In this document: piece by piece, positions 1-9,978 of the stretch | How positions within the stretch are numbered: the first letter of the stretch is position 1 | Layout: each line of letters starts with the position of its first letter | Assembly (NCBI GenBank): GCA_021495925.1 | Contig: JAKEKT010000097.1 | Coordinates: 1-64,000, forward strand | Length of the DNA: 64,000 nt | From: Diplodia intermedia | Lineage: Eukaryota; Ascomycota; Dothideomycetes; Botryosphaeriales; Botryosphaeriaceae | Direction: 5' to 3' | Notes under the pieces: model-generated | The model's database searches: none | Seen by the model: the letters and a program-made list of their open reading frames with translations, nothing else | What the model was told of the DNA's origin: nothing | Made by a program: the position numbers and the translations under genes

Positions 1-457
1 TAATCCTTGGAGTAGCGGCCAATTCTAATGAGAAATAGAGCGTGGTCCTTTCAGAGAAACCCCCGATCACTACGACCATCCCCTCGTCCCCAGCAGAGAA
101 AAAGGCACTGACGCCACACCAGTCCCCTCCAACGTCGCCGGACGCACCAAGAAGACCATCATCTCCTCGGCCACCTTCCTCGGCTACTGCGTCGGCAACA
201 TGTGCGGCTCGCAGATCTTCAAGTCGGCCGACGCGCCGCGCTACATCCCCGGCACCATCGGCGCGTCCGTCGCGCTCGGCGCCGAATTCGTCCTCATCTG
301 CGCCTGGCGCGTCTACTACGTCAGGCAGAACAAGATTCGCGACCGCGCGGCGGCGGAGAGCGGCGTGAGCGAGGAGGAGCGCGAGAAGGTGGGGAGGCAG
401 ATGGGGGAGGGCGATGTGACCGACTTGGCAAATCCGCATTTCAGGTACACGACTTGA
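1..457 (+). CDS. Dal5-type (allantoate permease family) MFS transporter, C-terminal part
   Basis: This is the 3' end of a gene cut off by the left edge. The last exon appears to start near 123, after a ccacaccag acceptor, and reads open to the stop at 455-457. It encodes NVAGRTKKT, then a membrane segment around TFLGYCVGNMCGSQIF, a second hydrophobic stretch (GASVALGAEFVLICAWRVYYV) and a charged cytosolic tail ending NPHFRYTT. The NVAG.TKK and GY..GN..G..IF pattern is typical of the last helices of anion:cation symporters related to yeast Dal5, which import allantoate, ureidosuccinate, nicotinate or similar organic anions. The substrate cannot be told from this fragment. Upstream of 123 I see only probable intron sequence, and the main part of the protein lies outside the window. 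Confidence 0.7.
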
Positions 458-989
458 AGCGGTGGCCCACGCGGGGCTGTTTATGCGCTTGTTCTGGGAG
501 AGATAGAGGCGGCGTTTCAACTTCTGTCTGGAATAGTGGTGCTCTGGATGATTGTCGGCGAGGTAGATGGAGTAGTCGTGCTCCCAAATCATCGTTTCAA
601 GACCGTGCCTTGCTACCACTACACTCAGCTGTGTCAATGCTGATCCTGGCAGCTCTCAGCTACTACGATCAAGTCAGTACTACATGTTTTAGAACCTTCC
701 GACCTGACTCTTTCGGCTTTTTCCAAGCACCTTCACTCCAGCCACCGCATCTGGGACGGAATGTAGAGTTGGAGCTGTCAAAGCAACAGTGGGGGTGGCG
801 TACGCGTCGATCAACCCGAGCTGTCGGACTGGCGGCCGAACCGACGCCGCCTCCCGGAGCGGAGCAGCCGTTGCATGCGGCTTCACTACAACCGACGTAC
901 GCAACTCTTTAGTTTTAAGTCGGCCAGAACCAAGCAGAATCTCTTACTCCTTCATTTACCGCGCGATAATCCCAAACCGGCCATCCACA
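458..989. other. Intergenic region between the permease 3' end and the RidA-like gene
   Basis: I see no convincing coding sequence here. The stretch should carry the transporter's 3' UTR and the promoter of the RidA-like gene. ORFs crossing it lack family features and run through the neighbouring genes in other frames. Confidence 0.5.
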
Positions 990-1497
990 ATGTCCGACAT
1001 CACTCCCGTCCTCTCCGACAAAGCCTGCGCCTACCCCGCCGGGCTCTTCCGTAAGTACCGCCGCAGGCGCTCCATGTCTTCTTGCAAGTGCTGAAGAAAG
1101 CGGCGGGCAAGACCACGCCAAAATCTTCAACGGAGTCGTCTACACGACCGGGCAGATCGGCGCAGATGTCGCGGGCACCCTCGTCGGCAAAGACATCGCG
1201 TCGCAGACGGAGCAGGTTCTCAAGAACCTGTCCGCCATCCTCGAAGCGGCTGGTAGCTCGTTGGCGCGGGTCGTCAAGGTGAACATCTACATGGTGGATC
1301 AGTCGGAATATGCCGGTATGAACGAAGTGTACAAAGCGGTGAGTGGTCGTCTTGCTTCGCAATTTCGGGGAAGAAGAGAGCGCTGACGATGGATTCAGAT
1401 GATGCCGGATCCAAAGCCGCCGAGAGCCTGTGTGTTCGTAAAGGGGCTACCTGCCGGTGCAAGCGTCGAGATGGAAATGGTAGCTGCAGTGAAATAG
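990..1497 (+). CDS. RidA/YjgF/UK114-family protein (reactive enamine/imine deaminase-like)
   Basis: Three exons are proposed: 990-1050, about 1112-1338 and 1399-1497. The first exon gives MSDITPVLSDKACAYPAGLF, the second contains FNGVVYTTGQIGAD, then TLVGKDIASQTEQVLKNLSAILEAAGSSLARVVKVNIY, and the third gives PPRACVFVKGLPAGASVEMEMVAAVK and the stop. The G..Y.SGQ.., Q....L.N....L...G.......V....Y.. and P.R..V.V..LP.GA.VE+E order is the signature of the Rid superfamily, small trimeric proteins that hydrolyse reactive 2-aminoacrylate-type imines. The usual C-terminal R..C...E features are present (ARACV-like RACV and VEMEM). The intron 1 acceptor is uncertain: CAAG before 1112 and an AAG further upstream both keep frame. 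The length, about 128 aa, is normal for the family. Confidence 0.88.
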
Positions 1498-1594
1498 AGG
1501 GGAAAAATGGAAAACTTTTGATTGGTATCATGGGCTGAACGATATCTGGAAATAATGACACACTCTTCCCTATCTTACCTCCTGCTCTTCGTCT

Positions 1595-3933
1595 TCATGA
1601 TTCGAAATTCCCACCAAGAAGATTCATAAACTCTTCATCTAGATCCATATCGGCTGTTTCAACAGTGCCTATGCCGGCCGCCATGAACTGTGCGGCAGCG
1701 TCTCCGAATGGTGTCGTTGTTGCAGCTAGACGAAAATCTGGAGGCAACCCGCTGTCCGACACGGCGGAGGTGGCATTCTGGGAATCACCCACAGTGCTAT
1801 TGGCCCCCGGAGAGTATCCTGTACCGGCTACCTGGTTCTGAAGCTCATCGAATGACAAATTGCCTGTGGTAAAGGATGGAAATGATATCTCGTCCATCCG
1901 CGGACCACCAGGCGCTATGTTCAGTCCTCCTGGAGATCCGCTCGGCAAGAGCTTATCGACATGAGGGCTTGAATGATTACCGCCTGGGCCAGCCATGTCG
2001 TCAGGGTTCATATGAGATTTCAACCTCTGCGAAACATCGTGAACAATAGCGCGGCATTTCAGTGCAGTCGGAAACTTGGTAGCGAAATTTTCAAGGACGT
2101 TACTTGCTCTGTCCAGATCCTTCAGAGCATCCGATCTTTGTAAATACGCGGAAAGAGCCTCTGGTTGCGCGGTGATAGAGTAGATGAGGGTCAGAGTAAT
2201 GGTAAAGACATTGAACAGGTTGAGCCAGTTGAAGGCGTATCGCTGGTCATGATGCATGATTTCAATCTGCCTGATTGCCATTGCGGATGCTTCTGCAATC
2301 AAATGGACTTTCTCCAGAGTGAGGACAGGGCACAACGGAGATGGCCTGTAGAGCATGATGAGGTGCGTGTAGTAGTTGAGGTCGTACCAGGCTGTGCTTG
2401 TGTGGGGGACTTGCAGTATCCGGGTTTGAGGCAAGGGGAAAGGCATCGTGCGGCGCCACTCAACCAACTTGGCGTGAAGTCCTCTGAGAATCTCGTCACG
2501 ATCAGCAGGAGGTAGGTATCGGTTCTTGTTAGAATACACCTGTTCGAATATATCGCCAGCGGTTTTCCTCAGGGAGAGTATGTGCAGCGGTACGGCCATT
2601 TCAGACGCCTTGAGCGGAGGTTGCGGCAGGATCCTATCGGGAAGGATATTCTCATCGTCGACCTCGGTGAAGATGCCAACTTCGATGTCGTCATCGCGAA
2701 TTCCAAAAGGCCGACCAAGAGAAATGGAAACGACCCTGTCCATCATGTACAAACTCCAGAAGAGACGCTTTCTGTATTCTTGCACGTCAAGTGGCAATTG
2801 CCGAGTGGTGTCGTTTGGCGCCGTGTGAAGTCCGGTGCCTACGGCAAGCCGGATAGCAGAGCCCACCAGATACCATGTGTTGGAACCAACGCGGTTGAAG
2901 AACGAATACGAGACTTGCAAGAGCAGAGCATCCAGGGCAGCCATATTACCGCTTGACAAGGCTCCGTAGAAATACGCCATGGCGTTGTTGAAGAACCGAG
3001 CAGACTCGCATTCAGTCCCATCGGGAACAATTGCTGACCAGGTTGTGGATCCAATCGCAAAGACCATCCACATGGTATATAGCCATGGCGCCGAGCTTTC
3101 CAGACTATGGTGTTCTGCCCCGGAGTACATTGACTTGAGGCGATCCGTGAACCACACTTTCCGGACAAAAGGGTATAGCGTATGCGTGTGCGACCAGTAA
3201 AACTCAGCTAGGCGAAACGCTTGTTCCCTGGGCGGTAGACAAGCTGGATACTGTAGAGCTGATGTCTCACTCCCGGGCGCATTGCTGCTCAGAGCAGAAA
3301 TGGATATTTCATGCTCCGAAGGCAGGTCCTGCTGAGTAACTTCGAAGCTAAAGGGAAGCTGATCCGGTTTCAAACGACGCAAGACTGCCTGAGTCAAGCG
3401 CGCAAACGAGACACCGGAAGAGGAGCCCAGATATCTGTCGGCAGTGGCTTCCAACGACAGTTGCTTTAGCTCGGACGCTAAGTGATCCCCGCGCTCATCT
3501 TTCGTACTGATTCTGGATCCTTGGCCTGCAGCACTGGAAGTATCCGTTGCCATGTCCGACTGGACGGCAACTGACCACTGCCGGTCTGGGTCGGCCAGTA
3601 TCGGGGGACTGGCCTCGATGGGAGTGGCCACGGAAGGGTTTGGGCTGTTGGAAGAGGGATCGCGAAGCTGGGCCTCGAGCTGGGCTACGCGTTTCTCAAG
3701 ACCGCGGACATAGCTGTGCGACGGGCGCAATCAGCAGCTGCACATAGGGGAAAAGTGACAGGCACGCACGAGATATAGAACAAGCCAGTCTCCTCCTGTT
3801 GCTCCTCGAAGCTGCACTGGACGCCCGAGTGCTCGCATGCCTGGCATCGCGGGAGGGTCCTGGAGCACTTCTTCTTGCGGTTGTAGCAGCGCCGGCAGGC
3901 TTGATTGGCGCGGGCGGGCGCGGTGGTGATCAT
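1595..3933 (-). CDS. Zn2Cys6 fungal transcription factor with fungal-specific TF domain
   Basis: Two exons, complement(1595-3713, 3770-3933), give 760 aa. The N-terminus carries a perfect binuclear zinc cluster, with cysteines at residues 13, 16, 23, 30, 33 and 40 (CX2CX6CX6CX2CX6C; CRRCYNRKKKC core). A short linker leads into a coiled coil (YVRGLEKRVAQLEAQL), which is usually the dimerisation element. The intron between 3713 and 3770 has GTGCGT/CACAG borders and falls exactly between zinc cluster and coiled coil, a common position. The middle region (residues about 200-450: FRLAEFYWSHTHTLYPFV, LFWSLYMMDRVVSISLGRPFGIRDDDIEV) is the fungal-specific transcription factor domain. The C-terminal 150 residues are Ser/Gly/Pro-rich and acidic at the end, a plausible activation region. 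It is divergent from the P450 gene, with 591 bp between starts, so it may control that gene. Confidence 0.92.
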
Positions 3934-4524
3934 GGCGGACGTGTCGCAGGCATCGCGGGCTTTAGGCGGTGCGAGGGTGGCGCGTCAGGCATGGTGGAGT
4001 GGAGGAAGTTGAGGGCTGGTGGGGGATTGGAAATCCGTTATCGCAATTGGCAGAGGCGGGGTGCTTGATAGGGCAAGCGCATCCCCGGGCGCCCCTCCTA
4101 CATCGGCCGCACTCACGCCTCATCCACCCCTTCGATCTCTTCCAAGGGAATGCGAAGATGATTCATGCCTCGACGCAGCAACACTCAACCCCCAATACGG
4201 CGCGGTGACGCGGGGCAGCCCTCCCGGAACGCGTCCTCTGGTCTGGCCCCACTCGCGATCCTTCGCTGCAGCCAGCTCCGCATCGGCAAACGCGCTGCTC
4301 CCCCGCCTGCAACCACCTTGTACCGGCTTATCTGCAGGTCACGTGCTGGCACGGCTGCCGTCGGTCCTGCCGACACACCATGTCGGCTTGCCCTTCGGCG
4401 AATGCCCAGCGGCGGCGGCGGGTGCGTCCTGCTGCTTGTCGGTTGCGCCGTTCATGCCGCGCCTTAAGAGCCGCGATGCCGCCCGCTTGCCAGACGTTGA
4501 CGGACTCGCATACCCTTTTCGACC
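3934..4524. promoter_or_regulatory. Shared divergent promoter of the Zn2Cys6 regulator and the P450
   Basis: The 591 bp between the two start codons must hold both promoters. I see no reliable gene inside it. A clear TATA element is not obvious and I cannot assign an operator for the neighbouring Zn2Cys6 protein. Confidence 0.5.
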
Positions 4525-6356
4525 ATGGCCCTATCAGCTGTTGACGTCAGTGCTCACGGGGCCGTGCTCCCCCACCAATACCTCTATCTCGTCGCTGTCT
4601 TTGTGCTGGCTTATGCATTGTACAAGGTGCCATTTCCACGCTCGGTCATCCTCGACCAATGCTGATCCAAGGTCCAGGCTGCAACCTACACCGACATACC
4701 CTACATCAAGGGCATCCCGGAGATTCCCGGTGCGATTCCGATTGCCGGCCACCTCTTCAAGCTCGGGGAGGACCATGCTACTACTTGCGAAAAGTGGTGG
4801 AAAGAGTACATCTTCCCATTGCTTCAGAAGAGACCACCTGCTCACCCTCCTACAGCTACGGCTGGTCCGTCTTCCAGATCCGTCTTGGCAACACTCGCGC
4901 CGTAGTCTTCAACTCCTTTGAGGACTGCCGCGATGTTCTCATCAAACATCAGTCAGCCGTCATCGATCGCCCAAAGCTCTACACCTTTCACGGTGTCATC
5001 TCTTCGACTCAGGGATTTACCATCGGCTCATCACCTTGGGATGCTAGTTGTAAGAACAAGCGGAAGGCTGCTGGCACAGCCCTCAGCCGCCCTGCGTTGC
5101 GGAACTACTATCCCATGTTTGATCTGGAGAGTTTTTGCATCGTGCGAGACATGCAGAAAGACAGCAAGGCTGGCGAGTGTGAGATCAGCGTCAGACCGTA
5201 CATTCAGCGCTACGCCCTGAACACCACTTTGACCCTCTGTTATGGCATCCGCATGGACGAAGTCTATGATACTCTGCTGCGCGAGATTCTGCACGTTGGC
5301 TCCGCCATTTCCCTCCTACGCAGTGCCTCGGAAAACTACCAGGACTATATCCCAGCCTTGAGGTACCTGCCGAACAACGAAAAGAACAAGAGATCCAAGG
5401 AGCTTCGGGCAAGAAGAGATGCGTACCTTAACCATCTTCTGGACAAGGTTCGCGAGATGATCAAGAATGGCACAGACAAGCCCTGCATTTCTGCCGCCAT
5501 CCTAAAGGACCAGGAGACGAAGTTGACGGGCGTCGAGGTCAGCTCCATTTGTCTTTCCCTCGTATCTGGCGGCTTTGAAACCATTCCTGGTACTCTGACT
5601 TCCTGCATCGGATCTCTTTCTACACCCGAGGGTCAGATTTTCCAGGAGCGTGCCTACGCAGACATCAAAAGACATTACCCCAACATCAATGATGCTTGGG
5701 AGAACAGTTATCAGGAAGAGAAGGTTCCATATCTCCGCGCCATGATCCAGGAGGCTGGTCGATACTACACTGTCAGCGCCATGAGTCTTCCACGCAAGAC
5801 GGTTACTGAGGTCAACTGGAACGGTGCTATCATCCCACCGAAGACCATGATCCTCATTAATGCCCAGGCCGGCAACCACGGTACGTAAAAACAGAGCGTC
5901 ATGCATCCACTGACCCTGTACTAACATATTGCAGACACTAATCACTTCGGCCCAACGGGCAACAAGTTCGACCCTGAGCGTTGGTTGGAGCCTATCACCG
6001 CGGAAAATGACATGGGCCCGTTTGTGGAGAAGCCCCTCCACGGCACAGCCCATCACTCATTTGGCGCTGGTGCGCGCGCCTGCTCCGGGCAGTACATCGC
6101 CGTTCGTCTGCTGTACGCCGCCCTAATCCGCATCATCTCGTCTTACCGCATCGTCGCGAGCGAATCGGAGCCGCCAAACACGGACTACGTCGATTACAAT
6201 CAGTTCAAAACAGCACTTGTCGCCATCCCGAGGGATTTCAAGGTCAGGCTGATTCCCCGAGATCGTGGCATGACGGAAGAGTGCTTGGATTCGGCGTTTG
6301 AGCGTACGAAACAGCACTACAAGGAGGACGTTAAGGGGTTTGAGGGCTATGACTGA
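4525..6356 (+). CDS. Cytochrome P450, CYP504-like (phenylacetate 2-hydroxylase type)
   Basis: Four exons are proposed: 4525-4626, 4672-4805, 4856-5880 and 5935-6356 (about 560 aa). Exon 1 encodes an N-terminal membrane anchor (YLYLVAVFVLAYALYK). P450 landmarks are an I-helix SGGFETIPGT, the ExxR motif EAGR, FDPERW, and the haem loop FGAGARACSG with its cysteine ligand. The blocks GFTIGSSPWDASCKNKRKAAGTALSRPALRNYYPMFD, split here only by reading, match the CYP504 group, whose characterised members hydroxylate phenylacetate at C2 on the way to homogentisate in Aspergillus. Substrate assignment is by family only. Intron 1 has a weak GTGCCA donor and two in-frame acceptors (before 4672 or 4678), so the N-terminus is the least certain part. 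Intron 3 has textbook GTACGT and CTAAC signals. Confidence 0.85.
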
Positions 6357-6987
6357 ATCATGCAAGGTTTTGAATGTACAAAGGTCATCAGCATTCAATT
6401 GTTAACAACCAAAATGGAAGAACAGCAACCATCTGACCTTTCTCATTGGTCTGGCTGGCAATGTAGAGATGATCCGGCGACTCTGAGACCCGAGGAGTTG
6501 ATGTAACTTGAGGCTTAGAGAGGAGCAGCCTTTCTTTCGCCAAGTACAGTGACAAGCATCGAAAGCGACGCTGCAGCGTCCAAGAAAGACATCATTTCAA
6601 TGGATAGTTTCCCGGCTGCACCTGAATCCTGCTTTCACCCAGCCACCCGCGTACAAGCCCTCGGGTATTCAGATAGACAACGACCGAGAAGATCGTGCGG
6701 GTTGTTTGGACAAGCTTCGTCCTCGTGCTCGACGCAAACCGGAAACCTCCGCCAAGGATTCCTTCCTTTCCTTGCCACCTTCCTATTCAGGCAACCCCAT
6801 TAGGCATCAACCTCCATTGCGCCTGGGATGGGAACATGGGGCGGGATGGAAGCACGGGGGGTATCCCATGTGCATATCAAGAGGCACGAATGCAAAATCC
6901 CAGCACCACACCCTAAAACACGTCCCGCAGCCCACCATCAATAACTTTTCGTCCTACAGCACTGCCGCAACATCCCGCCAGCCAACA
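6357..6987. other. Intergenic region
   Basis: This stretch separates the P450 stop from the GNAT start. I find no gene with family features. An open frame continues upstream from the GNAT start, but it has no recognisable sequence and probably represents 5' UTR. Confidence 0.5.
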
Positions 6988-7791
6988 ATGAGCACCACCA
7001 CCAACGACCTCACCGTCCTCCCCATGACCGAAGCCGACATCCCCCTCATGACGCAGCTCCTCCACAAAGCCTACTACTCGCCCACCGGCGCCGGCATCAG
7101 CGGGCTCCTCTACCACACGCCGCCCTCGCAGCGCTCGCTCGACGCCACCACGGCGCAGCGCCTGCACGCCTTCCGCACCGACCCGGCCGCCCACTTCGTC
7201 AAAGCCGTCGACGCCGACGGCCGCCTCATCGCCGCCGCGCGCTGGGACCTGCACCCGCACGCGCGCTCCCCGTCGGCCGTCGCCGCGGCCGCCGCCGTCG
7301 CCGACGACGAGCTCATCCCCGAGTTCCGCGCCGACGTGTACCGCGCGCTGTTCGGCCCGCTGCGCGCGGCGCACGCGGAGCTCGCGGGCGCGCGGCCGCA
7401 CGCGCACCTCGTGACGCTCGCGACGGACCCGGCCGAGGGCCGGCGCGGCGCGGGCGGCGCGCTGGTGCGCTGGGGCCTGGAGCGCGCGGACGAGCGCGGG
7501 CTGGACGCCTACCTCGACGCGTCGCCCATGGGCGAGGGCCTGTATCGGAAGAGCGGGTTCGAGGTCGTGAGGAGGGTGCCGTTCGATCTGGGCGAGTGGG
7601 GGGACCGGGAGGGGGGTGTGGTGGAGCATGTGGTGAGTAAGCTTTTCTCCCCCTTTCTTGCCCTTTGGCCGTGGATCGATCACGTTGGGGATGCTTTGTT
7701 GTTGTTGCTTGCTTTGCTCGTGCTGATGGGTGTCGTGCAGTGCATGTGGAGGAAACCTGGCCCGTCGCCGAGGAAGATCGTTGCGGCCTAG
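6988..7791 (+). CDS. GNAT-family N-acetyltransferase
   Basis: Two exons, 6988-7632 and 7741-7791, give about 231 aa. Domain features appear in the right order: the N-terminal LTVLPMTEADIPLMTQLLHKAY strand/helix, FVKAVDADGRLIAAARWDL (beta strands 2-3), then LVTLATDPAEGRRGAGGALVRWGL, which is the acetyl-CoA binding motif A (V...P..RG.G.G..L), and the C-terminal LDAYLDASPMGEGLYRKSGFEVVRR. The intron has GTGAGT/GTGCAG borders and splicing gives a tail HVCMWRKP, common in fungal members of this group. If the intron were retained the protein would gain a hydrophobic stretch, which I think is an artefact. The substrate is unknown. Coding bases are extremely GC-rich, so a 308-codon antisense frame exists over the same span and should be ignored. 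Confidence 0.85.
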   Translation: MSTTTNDLTVLPMTEADIPLMTQLLHKAYYSPTGAGISGLLYHTPPSQRSLDATTAQRLHAFRTDPAAHFVKAVDADGRLIAAARWDLHPHARSPSAVAAAAAVADDELIPEFRADVYRALFGPLRAAHAELAGARPHAHLVTLATDPAEGRRGAGGALVRWGLERADERGLDAYLDASPMGEGLYRKSGFEVVRRVPFDLGEWGDREGGVVEHVVSKLFSPFLALWPWIDHVGDALLLLLALLVLMGVVQCMWRKPGPSPRKIVAA

Positions 7792-8377
7792 ACTATGGTA
7801 TGTATGGCCAGGGATAGGATGCTTTGCAAGAAAAGCCATAGCCTGTGGGCCGCCATCGTCTTGGAGTCATCAATGTTCATCGAGACGGCAATGGCGATGG
7901 TCTCTGTGAGAGACGAGATACAATAGGGCTCACTCACCGTCGACGGAGTGGATGGTGGATGCAACAATTCTTCTCGGTTTTAGGGCGTTGAACCCCTTCG
8001 TTTCTACCATCTAAAATTCAATATTCCTTGTACCTACCTCGAACTAGCTAATGGGGTGTGAAATTCCCCCTCTTAGCGTACCTGCTTTTCTAGATTTTCG
8101 CTTAGTTAGTAGCCCGTCTTTCATAGTCTCTGACTCAAAAAGGACGTTACACCCAAACAAATAAATATTTCTCGCATGGGCGTGCGACGTTTGAGGCAAG
8201 CATCCACTGCTGTCCAACGCAAAGAGGAGAGATCTGTGCCGTTCCTCCTCGCAAAAAGAAGTGCGGGCTGGTCGAACCTTGGTCCACCCACCCAGCCCTC
8301 AACCCCACCCACCAAGCCCAACGAACCGCCGACATGTTCAATGATCAAAAGGCAAGTCAGAGCGAGCTGCAAACGGC
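7792..8377. other. Intergenic region
   Basis: Nothing convincing is encoded between the GNAT gene and the tRNA. The base composition is more AT-rich than the flanking coding sequence. Confidence 0.5.
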
Positions 8378-8382
8378 AAAAA
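8378..8382 (-). terminator. Pol III terminator of the tRNA-Val gene
   Basis: A run of five T residues on the minus strand begins 9 nt after the tRNA 3' end, as expected for an RNA polymerase III stop signal. Confidence 0.7.
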
Positions 8383-8390
8383 GGAATGTG

Positions 8391-8514
8391 TAGTCCCACT
8401 GGGGATCGAACCCAGGACCTTTCGCGCTTCTCCAGGTTTGCTCGTTCGTCTGCTGTGAAGGCAGAGAAGTTGATAAGCTGTGAAGCGAACGTCATACCAC
8501 TAGACCATAGGACT
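8391..8514 (-). tRNA. tRNA-Val (anticodon CAC), intron-containing
   Basis: The minus strand folds into a complete cloverleaf. The 7-bp acceptor stem is AGTCCTA with TGGGACT plus discriminator A. The D arm is GTC-TAGTGGTAT-GAC, the anticodon stem TTCGC/GCGAA is perfect, the variable loop is AGGTC, and the T arm is CTGGG-TTCGATC-CCCAG. The anticodon CAC (valine, codon GTG) occupies the normal place, and a 52-nt intron starts one base 3' of it, the canonical eukaryotic position. The mature length without CCA is 72 nt. The internal A and B boxes (TGGTCTAGTGGTA and GGTTCGATCCC) are intact. The first pair is A-T rather than the G-C usual for valine tRNAs, but both sides changed together, so the gene looks functional. 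Confidence 0.92.
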
Positions 8515-9058
8515 TGTTGTTGAAGAAGAGTCTGCTTGGACAGCTTATTTAGAATAACAATCTGCCGAGGGAAAGTGGAGCTGAGGCAGTGCGAGATTTG
8601 GCCGCGGCAACCGAAGCGATGCCACAAGAGGCCGAGGCTAGCTGGATACTTTGTGGGCGCCTGCTGGAACGGAGGAGCGGACCTGCCATCACGAAGGAAT
8701 GTACACGAAAGTCGTCTCTCCGGAACAGGCTCACTGCAAAGTCAGTGACGTGGAGAAGTATGACTGAAGCCATCGTTCGTGTTATGCCGGTCTTATCATG
8801 ATCGGCAAGCGGAAAATTCAGACATCAACCAGGCGAACGCACACTGGACTGCAGACAACAGAGAACGAGGTATTTGGATTCCCACTCCGAGTGAAAGTGC
8901 GATTAATTGATTATTGTATACGTATGAATGTCCCATGCCATGGGGTATCTACTAAGGTCTAATCGCGTCCAGGAATTCTTGTATACTTCATGAAAATATG
9001 TACGACGTAAGGGGTCATCTTCCTCCGGCTGTTGTACACTTCACCATGCTAAAGCCAT
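8515..9058. other. Intergenic region
   Basis: I see no gene between the tRNA 5' end and the 3' end of the GPI-type protein. The last part is probably that gene's 3' UTR. Confidence 0.5.
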
Positions 9059-9865
9059 TTAGAGGGCCAGGGCGGCAATGAGAACACCGGCAACGCCGGC
9101 AACGGGCGCGGCGAACTGCGCAGCACCACCGGTGGACGAGGACTGAGCGGCGGAGCCAGTAGCGCTACCGCTGTGGGAGGCGGTGGCTGGAGAGATGTCA
9201 GCATAGTGCCAAGTATGACGGTGGAGCACTGCGCTGGCACGAGACACATGCGCAGCGGCGTTCGAGAATAATCGGAAGGGGTGTTTACCGGTAGAAGAAG
9301 CGGACGAGCCAGTGGCGGAGGCACCGGCGCTGGTCCTCGAGCCGGACTGGGCGGAGCTGCCCGACTCGGAAGCGCCCGTCTCGGCAGCAGAGGAAGAACC
9401 GGTGGCGGAGGCACCGGCGGTGGCGCTCAGCTTCTCAGCGCCGGCAGTGATGATGAGCGGGCCCCATTCGGCGTCGGTGCCGGTCACGGTCTCGGTGCTC
9501 AAGCCGGGGAAGTTCGCCTCGGAACCGGCGGCCGACTCGACGCAGACGGCCTGGGTGGTGCCCTCGATGGCGCAGCTGACGTCCATGGTGAAGTCGGCCG
9601 TGTAGTCGGAGGCGACGGAGTCGTCGGTGTAGTGGTACTCGAGGATGGACGGGCCTTGGGTGACGATGAAGTCGGCCGGGATGCCACACTCGCCCTCCCG
9701 GATGTCCGCCCAGCTGCAGCCGATCGAGTAGGTCACGGCGTTGGAGTCGGCGGCGATGACGGACGCGACGGGCGTGTTTTCGAAGCCCGAGGCGAACCAG
9801 CTGGTGGTGATGGTGCTCTGGGCCACGGCGCCGGCCGCGAAGATGATGGGGAGCGTCTTGTACAT
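9059..9865 (-). CDS. Secreted, probably GPI-anchored Ser/Ala/Gly-rich protein
   Basis: Two exons, complement(9059-9186, 9289-9865), encode about 234 aa. The start MYKTLPIIFAAGAVAQS is a signal peptide with an AVAQ-type cleavage site. The ectodomain (residues about 18-140) has few cysteines, for example SIGCSWADIREGECGIP, DVSCAIEG and AVCVESA. A long Ser/Thr/Ala/Gly linker of repeated GASATGSSS-like units follows and is likely heavily O-glycosylated. The C-terminus is a hydrophobic tail (VAGVAGVLIAALAL) after a small-residue STGGAAQ region, the layout of a GPI attachment signal. The intron (GTAAAC/TCTCCAG, 102 nt) lies in the linker. It resembles many fungal cell-wall or surface proteins of unknown function, and I do not recognise a named family. 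Confidence 0.82.
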   Translation of the reverse strand: MYKTLPIIFAAGAVAQSTITTSWFASGFENTPVASVIAADSNAVTYSIGCSWADIREGECGIPADFIVTQGPSILEYHYTDDSVASDYTADFTMDVSCAIEGTTQAVCVESAAGSEANFPGLSTETVTGTDAEWGPLIITAGAEKLSATAGASATGSSSAAETGASESGSSAQSGSRTSAGASATGSSASSTGKHPFRLFSNAAAHVSRASAVLHRHTWHYADISPATASHSGSATGSAAQSSSTGGAAQFAAPVAGVAGVLIAALAL

Positions 9866-9978
9866 TGTTGTGTCCGAAAGAGCGACTGGGGTGTATAGAG
9901 ATCGACGGGTGAACGAGCGTGTGCGACGACGACGAGGATGCAGGTGTCGGGGAGACGGGCAAGCCAGACATCTTATTG

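Noticed and set aside
7633..7740. A C-terminal membrane helix on the GNAT protein
   Set aside because: The hydrophobic stretch is the translation of an intron with good GTGAGT and GTGCAG borders; splicing gives a normal GNAT ending.
6913..7839. 308-codon antisense frame over the GNAT gene
   Set aside because: It arises from the extreme GC content of the plus-strand gene and has only low-complexity Arg/Val/Gly sequence.
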